Of a stretch of 64,000 nucleotides of DNA, positions 50,586 through 60,669 are shown in pieces; position 1 is the stretch's first letter, and every line of letters begins with the position of its first letter. The notes beneath the pieces are model-generated. The model saw only the letters and a list, made by a program, of their open reading frames with translations, was not told where the DNA came from and did no database searches. The DNA lies in the NCBI GenBank assembly GCA_002811675.1, contig PDIM01000041.1, positions 21,510-85,509 on the forward strand, in the 5' to 3' direction. The position numbers and the translations under genes are program-made. The DNA is from Ichthyosporea sp. XGB-2017a (taxonomy: Eukaryota > Opisthokonta > Ichthyosporea).

Positions 50586-52195
50586 ACTGATCACGAAATA
50601 ATCAATACAATAATACAAAAATATATTAAACAATTAAGTGCTCGACGTGTTCCTACGTGAATGAAGGAAAGGTGCGAGTGGTGAGTGCAAGATTACAAAA
50701 GTGAGGGTGACTTAGAAGGTGCACGTCAAGTTCTCCCTATAGCTATGACTATTGGTTGTTTTCCTTTTTACTTGTCTGCTTTATGGTCTAGGTCTATGCT
50801 CTAGGTCGCGTATAAATCAGAAAAATAGCTTAGGTTATCAAAACTCAATCAGCTACTATTCCCAAATATATACATGCAATCACAAAGCTGAAATCAAAAC
50901 AAGTTGAAATACAAACTAACACATACCAGTTCCAATCCTTAAAGCAGGAAAAAGCGAACATAAACAAATAATATGAAAGTAAATGGAGCATGAAGAACTG
51001 AAAGGCCGGCCGTCACAAGGAGAAGAACCAAAGCTTCCCTCGACCAAACAGCCCCAGGGGCCAGGAGGGGTATAATTTGCACGGAGAAAAAAAAAAAACA
51101 GATACAAGCAAAAGAGAAAAACGAAATTTCTTTACTAGTCCGTCGATAAACAATCCATACGCACTGAAAATGTTCGACTTTTCTGGCGGCTGCATAATGT
51201 GATCGATAATTTTTCTTTACGGAGTCTATGTATTTACGTACCGTGGCGGTCGTAATAGCCTGTGCTGTACTGTATGCAGATTGCAAGATTGCAGGCGCAT
51301 GGCCGGCAGACTTCGACGGAGTTTTCAGTTTACGCCTCGAGTTTACGTCTCTGTCGCTGCAAATCAGGCTGCAAATAGGTCGCGGGACGCGGCTATGTAA
51401 TTATCCAGGTCGTTCCTACTTCCTCCCTACTTTATTATAGAGTGTAATTATCCGTTCATGCGAGGCGTTCATGACGACGTTGTAACGTTACGGTACTCGA
51501 GGGACTGCGGTCTGCGACTTGCGAGGGTGTACTCGACAGTTCAGTTCTGGATGATCCTGCGCTCTGGGAGCGTGCTCTCTTTCAGCAGAAAGCTATAATC
51601 AGCTGCGTGCTAATAATATCGACCGTTGATCATGATCATCCTGTACAAGCAAGGGTACAAGCTAGGGACACTTGTGATCCAAGCTACATAGTGCACCTCA
51701 TGGATAATTCATATCAATTCACCGTGCGAGAGGGTTACAACTTACATCATGTTTATCTCTCCCAGGACGCAGAGTCGGCCGCGTGTGCAGACTGCAGTCT
51801 GCATGAGGAGCATTTTAATTTAATTTTAGCATAAACAATTTTCAACTGCTTTAATTATTTATTATATATATATAGATTGAGGTGAGACACAGCAACTCAT
51901 CTGCACATCTGCATTCACTTGTTTATTTGGGTTTCAAGTCATGTGGCCCGCAATTGTAAAGTTGCAATTACAGGAGCGAAACAGACCAATGCTTTCAGCT
52001 GCATTTAATCATTCACTTAAAAATATTTATTATGCAATTGGCGAAGTATAGGTAACAAGCGACGATGGTTAGAAAATGGAAAGCAAGGGATTCTTTTATT
52101 AAACTATAACAGCCTTTAAAAGGGTTGCAGTTTTTTGGCAGGAACTGTCGTGAGAGAGTTGGCGAGCATAATAAATAGTGTGCTTAATGCTGCAG
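50586..52195. other. Intergenic region, 1.6 kb, no gene supported
   Basis: The left end holds the promoter of the RBPMS-like gene and the right end the 3' tail of MNS1 (TTTATT motifs near 52095 on this strand). Open frames of 60-115 codons on both strands lack homology features. The short palindromic GGCCGGCC near 51004 was the only notable motif. Confidence 0.5.
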
Positions 52196-53783
52196 CTACT
52201 GAATAGAATCTTCAAACTTTTGCTTAAGTACGGCAGATGTTCTGGAATTGAATTCTTTTCGGAATTCTTCTGAGAAAAGCTCCAGGTCCTTTTCGTCCCG
52301 TAAAGTACCCTTTGGCAAAAAGTGTATAAGCTTTTCAGAATGTTCCTTAAGTAACCTTTGCCTTTCTTCTTCAATAATCTGTTCCTTGAGGGCAGCCATG
52401 TTTTCTTCAGTGATACGCTCTTCAATTGCTCTCTGCTGCTCAGCCTCCCATCGGCTTCTGCGGTCTGCAAGAAGCTCTTCTACGGCCCTCTTATGTTCTA
52501 ATTGCTTCATACGCCTCTTTTGAGCATTCATTTGCTCAAGACGATCATCTTCCGCAAACTTCTGCATCATCATTTCCCTGAAGGCATTTTCTTGCTCCTT
52601 TTCCATCTTCTCTTTCTCGTCCTTTAGACGCATCTGATGATTGTGAGCATCCAGCAGCTCCTCTCTCTGTCGCGCCTTCTTTTCAAGCAAATCTTGTTCT
52701 AACTTCAGCGCCCGCTCAGCTTGCTGCTCAGTATACAGATCATTAAGCATTTCTTCCATTTCAAGACGCTTTTTCTCCCTGCCTTCCATTTCTTGTGCAA
52801 GTTTCTGATAAATGCCGGCAGCTTTATCGGCCATTTCTCTCTTTTTACCCATTTCCTTTTCTTCTCTTTCCCTTTTTTGCCGAGCATATTCCAAAATTTT
52901 TCTGTCTTCTTCTTCCCGGCGTTTCTTTTCAACATCTCTCCAATATTCACGCTGCTTGATGAATTCTTTGATGTAGCTTTTTGTTTCCTGTTGCTTCGCC
53001 AAGCGTTGTTCATATTCTTTTTGGTCTTCTTCCATAATTTTGGCAACGATGCTATCGATATACATTTTCTCTTGAAGGAACTCTTTGAATTTTTCTTTCT
53101 TCAATTCTTCTTGTTCCAGCAGCTGTTGCTCCAAGGCATGCTTGTACTCAATATTTGCCTTCCATTTCAATTCTTCTCGATCTTCTGTCTTCGCAAACGA
53201 CTTCTCCCACTCCTCATTTACAGCCTTGATTAATTCGATTTCTCTATTCTTTTCTATTTCACGAGATGTTTTAGCATCTGCTATTTGTGCGGCCCGCTCC
53301 TTATTCATATATGCGGCCTTCAGTTTAGCTTCAAGTTCTCGAATTTCAACGCTATTTTCTCGAATCATTTGACGAAACTTTTCTTCCCGTAAAGTTTCTT
53401 TTTCTCTCTGTTCAAGAACACTTGCAAGCTTTTCCTCTTCCTCTGCTTCCAGCATTTGCATTTTTTTCATTATCTCTTTCTGCAAGACACGCGATAAAAA
53501 AAAGCCAAAAACAACGATAAGATGAATATGCCATAAGGGGTTTCCCTTTCGCAACAAAAAAAAAAATACTTACCTTTTCTAAATTCTGAATAGTCTCCAT
53601 TTCCATGATCTCCTTTTGCAGGTTGCGAAGTCTTCGTTTTTCCTCTACCCGGACATCACTTTTGAGTCCGGCCTTAAGCACGCGATCCTTTTCCACTTGC
53701 TTAATCACATCTTCACGAGCTATTTCCTGTCTTCGCTGGTCAGCTCGCAGCTGATCTTGTACTTTCCTGCTAGAAACATTCAT
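52196..53783 (-). CDS. MNS1: Meiosis-specific nuclear structural protein 1, axonemal (MNS1)
   Basis: Two exons, 53783-53574 and 53479-52196, with a GTAAGT donor and a pyrimidine-rich TTGCAG acceptor, give 497 residues. Human MNS1 is 495. Nearly the whole protein is a continuous charged coiled coil of the trichohyalin-plectin-homology type (EKKRREEEDRKILEYARQKR, MLNDLYTEQQAERALK). The C-terminus LLKEHSEKLIHFLPKGTLRDEKDLELFSEEFRK matches the diagnostic MNS1 ending. MNS1 is a microtubule inner protein inside the doublets of motile cilia and flagella; loss affects cilia and sperm tails in mammals. Its presence implies that the organism builds motile axonemes. Because the first exon is short and the second is long, the gene model is straightforward. 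Confidence 0.92.
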
Positions 53784-54082
53784 TTTTCCCCGTCTTGTAA
53801 CAAATACTCTTCTCAAAAGGGTAGGGTGTGCATGCAAACACCAAACTGACTTTATGAAGTCCCAATCACACAACTTTCTTCTTTCTACGTGCCCAAAATC
53901 GAGTTAAATACCAAGTCAGAACAAGTCCTCTATCCTTCCTCTCCCGGGTTTATATCCAAAAACTCCTATCGATTCTTCCTCAGCTTCTCAAATCCAGTTT
54001 TGATTGATAAGTCAGTGAGGCGTGTGGCAACTGGCAGTGTGTTGCTTTGGTTGGTCTGATTAGGCCAAGTTTTGGCAGTCGA

Positions 54083-54171
54083 GTACTGGCCGGCAGTGGT
54101 CTTGCCCAGGCCGGGAGGGTCGAGGGAGCCGGCCGCTGGGGCCTGGGAGGTAAACAAGGGGACTATGAGAT
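54083..54171 (+). repeat. Direct repeat, copy 1 (89 bp, GC-rich)
   Basis: Identical to 54373-54461. It starts GTACTGGCCGGCAGTGG, includes GCCGGCCGC and ends GGGGACTATGAGAT. Its GC content is well above the surroundings. The 201 bp between copies are unrelated to them. Confidence 0.95.
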
Positions 54172-54372
54172 GCCTTTGCGGGTGTTTTATAGGACATTCC
54201 TTCTGGCATGTGTCTGGAGTCTACAGTACTATGGAGGGTTGGGGTTTTATTCCACTGTGGCTTTTTCCCTTTTATGGGCTCCTGTGCTATTTATAGATAC
54301 AATGGCAGACCAGCTGCGCGGCGCAACATGCATAATTCCCCCAAGGGAGAAACGTCTTGACCGTTGACACAT

Positions 54373-54461
54373 GTACTGGCCGGCAGTGGTCTTGCCCAGG
54401 CCGGGAGGGTCGAGGGAGCCGGCCGCTGGGGCCTGGGAGGTAAACAAGGGGACTATGAGAT
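54373..54461 (+). repeat. Direct repeat, copy 2 (89 bp, GC-rich)
   Basis: Identical to 54083-54171, with a 290-bp offset between copies. Perfect identity implies a very recent duplication, a mobile-element terminal repeat or an assembly error. Confidence 0.95.
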
Positions 54462-55778
54462 TCCTATGATAGAGCACGAGTACACGAGTACCGATTGTGA
54501 ATTGTCATAGGCATATCATGATGCATGGCCCACATTCCACAATGGGCGACTGCACACTTATTTCATAGCATAGTTTAATGAGTGCTAATGCAAGTCGCAA
54601 AAGCTTTCTTCAGACTCAAGGGACACTAGAACTATAGTTCAGGCTTCATATTCACAATTTATTTAGTCTTGGCTTTCTTTCATGAATCACAGACCCGCCC
54701 CGCCTCTTGTGGGTTTAACTACGGGGCGCAAGAATTCTAACGGAAAAAATCAGCTGCCAGAGCTCTTTAGCTCAATTTGAATACATATGATCAAGTAATG
54801 GAATCAGGGTTCTGCAGGCAGGCAACGAGATGCCAGATTGTACTTTTTGGGAAGACAATGTCGTAGCCCGTATCTGAATTCTGAATGGACGCAGCAGTCG
54901 CTCAGATCCTAGAAGCTAGTTGACAAGGTCGGACGTTGCAGTCTTGCAACTTAAAGCAAATATTAAAGCAAGAAACGGCAAAATACATGATCTTGTTTTC
55001 AGTTTCACACCGCGATTAGTAATGCATGTACTACTGATTTAGTGGAGTCGCACATACAGCAGTATGCCCCGATGCAACTATATTTGCTTCCCTGTTCCGC
55101 TCTTTGGGTAAGTTAAAGCCTAAAGATACACCCTGCAGCTGCAGCTCTAGTAACTGAAGCAATGTCGCAATTGCAGTTTTCTCTCCCAGACATGTCAGTA
55201 ATAATCCTCCGCTAGTTATCGAGCGAGCTTGCGAGCGATTCCTCCTTACTGATCGACAATTTAAATACACTTTTAGGGCGTCCTCTGATTGGCTCCTGGA
55301 ATTTGCGCTACTATCTATAACCCTAAAGAAGAAAATGGCGAGCGAGCCGACCTTTAGGTCATTGCAATTTTATAATTAGACACACAAGATCGTGTTTCCA
55401 AATAATGCATGCACGTGTGCAAATTTAGAAGAAGCCCCGCAAAAATAATGGCAGCTGGCCTCGATCCGTGTCAATATATGTAATACAATTTCGTGGAATT
55501 GCTATAATTGTCATATAATGTGGAATTCATGGGAGTAATTTAATGGCCTCGATCCTGAGACGGAGATTAATTAATGGAATTCATCCGGACTGTACTGCTA
55601 CGTCATTATAGGAATTAATGTAAATAACATGGAAAGAAAGAGCTGGGTCGGTAATGATATGCAGTGCAGTGCGGACTGCGGTAATAGGCTGGTTACATTG
55701 CTTCACACTTGTGCCCAACTTGAGGGCACGATGTGTACCATACCTCTCGTGCAATGGTGGTGAATGGCGAGGTCAGCT

Positions 55779-55786
55779 TATAAAAA
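55779..55786 (+). promoter_or_regulatory. TATA box of the 276-residue EGF-like gene
   Basis: TATAAAAA lies 121 bp upstream of the ATG at 55900, consistent with a 5' leader of about 90 bases. Confidence 0.6.
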
Positions 55787-55899
55787 GACTGCTCAGCGAA
55801 GTTTAATGTTAGCGCTGTGAATGTTAGCGTTGTGATTTCCAAGAAGATTGCAAGTCTACTGTTTAACTGGAACTCATTGTCTTTGAATTGATATAAAGC

Positions 55900-56730
55900 A
55901 TGAACTGTAAGTCTATTGTGTGCGCAGTGGTAATCTTGACTGCTTTCTGTGGCGTGGCTAGTGCCATCAAGTGTGACCAGCCCGACCTTGGTATCGCGAA
56001 GGGTGGAGGATCTTGCACTTCTAGAACTGATTGTCATAACGGTGGAAATTGTTTGGAGGGAAAGTGTGCTTGTGATCCCAACAAAGCTGGAAAAAAATGT
56101 GAAAAAGATGCCAGAAAAATTTGCAGCGGCCAAGGAACATATAAGGGACAGAAGTGTGAGTGCGATAATAATGCTACCGGTAAATATTGTCAGATAAGCA
56201 TCTATTCATTCTGCCAAAAGGGAAACTCTGGCGTTGGTGGGTATGTTGATGTTTCCAAATGTGAGTGTTCCTGTTACTCTAATCGTTTCGGTAACAAATG
56301 TGAAAAAGATGTAAGAGCGGCATGCAGTGGTCATGGAACATACAACAAAGTGACCGGAGAATGTGATTGTGATGGCAACGCCGCAGGGAAGAAGTGTGAC
56401 AAAGATATTAGAGAAGTGTGCAGTGGTCATGGAAATTTCAACCAAAACACAAAGAAGTGTGACTGCGATGACAACTATACTGGGAACAAGTGCGAAAAAG
56501 ATGTCAGAGAAAAGTGTAGCTGGCATGGAAAATTTAATACTGCCACGCAGAAGTGCGAGTGTGATGACAACTACACTGGCAACAAGTGCAACAAGGATGT
56601 TAGAGACATGTGCAATGGGCACGGGACTTTTAATACCACCACACAGAAATGTGACTGTGATGACAACTACACTGGCAACAAGTGCAACAAACCTGTTGAA
56701 GAGCCCGCTGCAGCTAAAATTGTTATCTAA
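55900..56730 (+). CDS. Secreted EGF-like repeat protein A
   Basis: A 276-residue single-exon protein with a signal peptide (about 1-22, SIVCAVVILTAFCGVASA). The mature part starts with a seven-cysteine block (CDQPDLG...CTSRTDCHNGGNC...CDPNKAGKKC). Six units of ~31-33 residues follow, each ending G-N/K-K-C. The typical unit reads CSGHGNFN...KKCDCDDNYTGNKC with four cysteines, i.e. an EGF-like fragment. The third unit is distinctive (GVGGYVDVSKCECSCYSNRFGNKC). NYT in the later units is an N-glycosylation sequon. The last three units are nearly identical even at DNA level, so the array expanded recently. It is related to the protein encoded by the convergent gene at 57002-57511. The TATA box and signal peptide suggest a regulated secreted or extracellular-matrix product; the exact role is unknown. 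Confidence 0.85.
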   Translation: MNCKSIVCAVVILTAFCGVASAIKCDQPDLGIAKGGGSCTSRTDCHNGGNCLEGKCACDPNKAGKKCEKDARKICSGQGTYKGQKCECDNNATGKYCQISIYSFCQKGNSGVGGYVDVSKCECSCYSNRFGNKCEKDVRAACSGHGTYNKVTGECDCDGNAAGKKCDKDIREVCSGHGNFNQNTKKCDCDDNYTGNKCEKDVREKCSWHGKFNTATQKCECDDNYTGNKCNKDVRDMCNGHGTFNTTTQKCDCDDNYTGNKCNKPVEEPAAAKIVI

Positions 56731-57001
56731 ATGAAATGATGAAATAAAAAACAAATTGTATCAAATTTTTTAAAGGTTGCATTCACCTGTGTAAGCTGAA
56801 AGTTCAGGTGGCCGTGAACTGGTCGAGTTTGATACGACGGATGTAAAGTCCTGATTCAGGTTATTCTTCGCGTCTAGAACGGTATCGATATACTAATGTT
56901 TCCGTTTCTATTCTTGCCCGTGAAATTAAACAGACACGGAGACATGAAGCATTCGTAAAGCAAGATGGATTCCTTTATTTACATATAAGTCTCAAACACA
57001 A

Positions 57002-57511
57002 CTAAGCTTGAATACCACAGCGCTCTCCCGTCCATCCACTATAACAAGAGCATCCAGAACCATCATAGATGCCATTGTAATTGCAGTATCCTTTTACACT
57101 GTACTGGCACTTGCTTCCAAAAATGCTTGGAGAAAAGCAAAGACACGAGCATGAGTTAACGTCAACATATCCACCAACTCTGCTGCCTTCAGCTCGACAG
57201 TAGCTGAAAATGCGAACCTCACAATTATTTCCGGTTCTGTTCTTCTTACATACGCACTTTTTCCCATTGTAAACACCCCCTCCGGAACAGATGCTACCAA
57301 CATCAAGTCCGCACAAAGTACCAGTGTAGCCCTCATTGCACACACAGGCTCCTTCCACACATTTTCCATGGCCGTGGCAATCAGACTCATCCTCGCACGC
57401 TCCTTCCCCATGATTAATCCCCAATGGCTTTTGCACACAAGAAAGCGATGCCTTTGTCTGTGCAAATGCACACAACAACACAGCCAAGAGCAAAATAAAT
57501 TTCATATTCAT
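57002..57511 (-). CDS. Secreted EGF-like repeat protein B, paralogue of A
   Basis: A 169-residue single-exon protein started at the ATG at 57511 (MNMKFILLLAVLLCAFAQ signal peptide, cleavage near residue 22). The cysteine blocks occur in the same order as in protein A: a first block (CVQKPLG...CEDESDCHGHGKC...CNEGYTGTLC), a short unit (CSGGGVYNGKKCVCKKNRTGNNC), and the GVGGYVDV-type unit (RVGGYVDVNSCSCLCFSPSIFGSKC). It ends with a single final unit (CNYNGIYDGSGCSCYSGWTGERC), where A has several. The shared order shows that the two genes arose by duplication and then diverged. The genes converge with 271 bp between their stops. An alternative upstream ATG is not supported. The product is presumably secreted. 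Confidence 0.85.
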   Translation of the reverse strand: MNMKFILLLAVLLCAFAQTKASLSCVQKPLGINHGEGACEDESDCHGHGKCVEGACVCNEGYTGTLCGLDVGSICSGGGVYNGKKCVCKKNRTGNNCEVRIFSYCRAEGSRVGGYVDVNSCSCLCFSPSIFGSKCQYSVKGYCNYNGIYDGSGCSCYSGWTGERCGIQA

Positions 57512-57639
57512 TTTGGAAATACACGAGTGATACAGATTTGCTTTTATAGTGGGATAATTAACACCAACTGAATCCACCAATATAATCTCGGACGCCCCAT
57601 TCAACCAAATCCCAACGCTATAGCTTCCGATGTGTGTGC

Positions 57640-57647
57640 CTTTTATA
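57640..57647 (-). promoter_or_regulatory. TATA box of EGF-like gene B
   Basis: TATAAAAG on the minus strand lies 129 bp upstream of the ATG at 57511, matching the spacing at gene A. A second TATAAAAG is at 57548-57541, only 30 bp from the ATG, and is less likely to be the functional one. Confidence 0.5.
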
Positions 57648-59695
57648 CAAGGGAGGGATGCATGAAACATTGCCCAATTTTCACCGCCGGGTCATATTGC
57701 CCGCGGAATTCCTCGGCTGTCTGCTTATAGCCAGGCTAGTAGCTCTTAGTTCTTTCAGTTAATCCCGTTTCACGTGTGCCTTGGAAACCCATTCAAACCC
57801 ACAAGTTTCTGTGCTTACATTTTAACCGAGGATTTTAACTGTAATTAGAGGCCCCGAGCCATGATCACGAATTATTGTCCTATAAATTATCCAGTGGACT
57901 GCATAATTAAATTATTATGTAGTAATGCCTATTCCGAGTAGGGGTAGAGACTGTAGAGCATCCAATAATCCTCGATGTATAAGCCATTCTCCAACTTTAA
58001 TTTTACGCGAGGCCTGATAGATGACGATTCTTCTCGCTCACTGAGACCCGATCTTTGTTTATATGAGAGCGATTTCTTCTTGATATGAGCAGTATTTGTT
58101 GTCAACATGTTGAACAAATTGAATTGGTAATAAGTCAGAGCTGGAATTAGCCACAGTCTACTTATACATACTACATTATAACTAGTTGCGCGGAGACGGA
58201 TCAGGCAACTATAGCTACATATTACATAATTGTTCGCGAACATCATAACAGGCTCGGTGAACGAGAAGGGACCGATCAATGACGAACCAGAAATCGCGCA
58301 TTCGTGCTGCACTTGCCAATTGTGATACCACTGTAATGTAGCCTCTAGGAGCTTTTACGGAAATAAACTTGGCATGAATCATCCCCACTTACTGAATTGA
58401 TACCTTAATTCCACAAGTAGTAAAACGCTAGGATAGTTAACAGTAAGACTCATAAGACTCATCAGTGGTTGGTTCACATGCCAATCTCTTTGATGTCGAA
58501 GCACATTGCAAATCGCCCACTCCATGGAAAAACCAGAAAAATAAATACATTTACATTACCTGTTCAGGTCAATATGTAACTATACACATTTGATTTCGGA
58601 AAGGGCTCATCTAAAATTGAAAAAAAACATTCCCTAAATACATTTTTCGTATCTTTCGTCTTTCTCAAAGCTTGAACAGGCACACAAATGGGTCGTCAAA
58701 GTCGATTGCTGCTGTGTAATGTGTTACCAACGTCCTGATATCTGAAATACCATTTCTTTAGGGTAGTGAACCCCCATAACCCCCATAACCCCCATTGTCA
58801 ACATAACTTCCGATAATAGCTGTTAAACACAATAGTGCCGATAACTCGATTCAATAGGGGTATTTATTCTTCCTTTCCAAGCCATAAACTGCACAGCCTG
58901 CAAAAAATGCAAAAAGCTTGAAGGACTAGAAAGATAAGAAAAGCTCCAGAGTCCCTTTAGCTTCTCGTACTTGTGTAAGGAAACTCTTGTGCACACCTAC
59001 TTTAAGATGGTGGAAAGCAGTTTAGTGTAACCCGAAACTAAAGTGAGAGGAAATTATTCTTTGTATGCAGTTTTTCACTTTTCTAATCTTTCTAACTGCT
59101 GAGGCAAATGAATAAATATTATTGTGCAGTTGTATGCGAGAGGACTAATGATAAAGTTTGCTCGGTTGCTTAAGAGAGAAGTCCTATTGTCCAGGCTAAG
59201 CACCCATGCACCAGCTTGGGGCGCCTATAAAATTCAAACTTCCCACACTGATGTTTCATGAGTGAAACCAAGGAGCGTGAAACATCCACAGAATGGCCAG
59301 CTGTCCTCTAGATCTACTAGAGCGGGAGCGGCCTTTAATCCCCTAATCCACCGCACACATCTGCAGCACGTCTGTGTGCAGTAGTAGAGGATGATCCAGG
59401 TACGTGGCTGGTGCCTGGTGACTGTGAGTGATCGATGGAGGGGGCCGCTGTGTGTTTGTGTTTGTTCCCAATTATATTCCCTTCCCCTTCCTTCTCTCCC
59501 TTGGTACTTCTGCAGCACTAGTCCAACTGAAACATAATCCACAACCTGTGATTTATGATTCAAAAAGTTGATAGCAACCATTACGGTATCAAGGACCACA
59601 CCCGCTTTCTCTCATCTGGCCGCTTGTGCATCTGTTTGCAGTATATCACAAGTTTATAATCGTAAAATCACAACACATCGGACGTTTTCGACACC
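57648..59695. other. Intergenic region, no gene supported
   Basis: About 2 kb of mostly AT-rich sequence. A minor tandem CCCCCATAA repeat (three units) is at 58771-58795. Open frames on both strands lack protein-like features. The final bases carry the PSMB4 promoter and leader. Confidence 0.5.
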
Positions 59696-60515
59696 ATGGA
59701 TTCCGAATATAATAATCCCTACGCTCAGATGAAGGGCGTGAAGCCAATCACTCACACACAGTAAGTTGTTTTTACTATTTGGTAACGAGTGTTTTTTTTT
59801 CTTTTTTTTTGTAAGTCCAATCTATTAACTTTGGTTTCATGCGTGTCTGCTTTACTAAAGATCTCCAATTGTGACGGGTACATCTATTCTCGCGGTAAAG
59901 TGCACAGATGGGGTTGTGATGGCTGCTGATACTTTGGGCTCTTATGGTTCTATGGCCCGATTTAGAGGGGTTTCAAGGCTGCACAAAGTAAATAGCACCA
60001 CCGTTTTGGGTGCTGGTGGGGATTATGCGGATTTTCAATGCTTGAAGGATATGTTAGACGAGTTGGTTATAGCGGACGAGTGTATTGAAGATGGTTACCA
60101 ATTATCCCCCCAATCGATCTATCACTACTTGTCGCGTGTTATGTATAATAGAAGAAGTAAGATGGACCCATTGTGGAATCAGCTAGTTATCGCCGGATAC
60201 AAAGACCAAAAGGCTCTGTTGGGGTTTGTTGATAAGATTGGTGTTATGTTCGAAGCACCCTATATCGCTACCGGGTTTGGTGCACACTTGGCTCTTCCTT
60301 TAATTAGAAAAGCATGTGAGGGAAGTGGTGGAATTTCAGTTGAGCAAGGAAAGATTTTGTTAGAGGACTGCTTGAGGGTTCTTTTCTACCGCGATGCGCG
60401 CTCTTTGAACAAGTATGAAATCGGAGTGATATCTTCGGCTGGCGTGACCATTTCAGAGCCCAAATCTGCGCAGACCAATTGGGAAATTGGAACAATGTTT
60501 ACTGGGTTTGAGTAG
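59696..60515 (+). CDS. PSMB4: 20S proteasome subunit beta-7 (PSMB4)
   Basis: Two exons, 59696-59760 and 59861-60515, with a GTAAGT donor and AAAG acceptor, encode 239 residues. The short first exon (MDSEYNNPYAQMKGVKPITHTQ) is the propeptide. The family core is TGTSILAVKCTDGVVMAADTLGSYGSMARFRGVSRLHKVN, then GAGGDYADFQ, MYNRRSKMDPLWN and the C-terminal NWEIGTMFTGFE. This sequence matches human PSMB4 closely. PSMB4 is a non-catalytic beta-ring subunit; as in other species, the residue after the propeptide processing point is not the nucleophilic Thr. It is needed for 20S core assembly, where its C-terminal tail locks the two half-rings. The intron is 100 bp. Confidence 0.96.
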
Positions 60516-60669
60516 TTCAATTATTTTTTACTGCTTCGCTTTAGGGAGCTATTCCTTTGTTTAATATGTTTTTTATGAAAAAGAAAAGAGCGCTACAGGC
60601 TTGCAAAATGTAAAAATAAATACTTTAATCTTTCTCAAGCGGTTTCTCTCAAGTATATACAGTAGCACT

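Larger units (their letters stand above)
53784..55899. other. Gene-poor region with a direct repeat
   Basis: No gene is supported. The left end is the MNS1 promoter. The most distinctive content is a pair of identical 89-bp copies at 54083 and 54373. The remaining sequence has AT-rich and CA/GATC-rich patches. The right end carries the promoter of the EGF-like gene. Confidence 0.5.

Noticed and set aside
50916-51835. Overlapping 60-115-codon frames in the RBPMS-MNS1 interval
   Set aside because: No start context, family pattern or splice support. They probably reflect AT-poor random sequence.
58771-58795. CCCCCATAA tandem as a telomere-like repeat
   Set aside because: Only three units are present in an interior, gene-flanked position. 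It is most likely a chance microsatellite.
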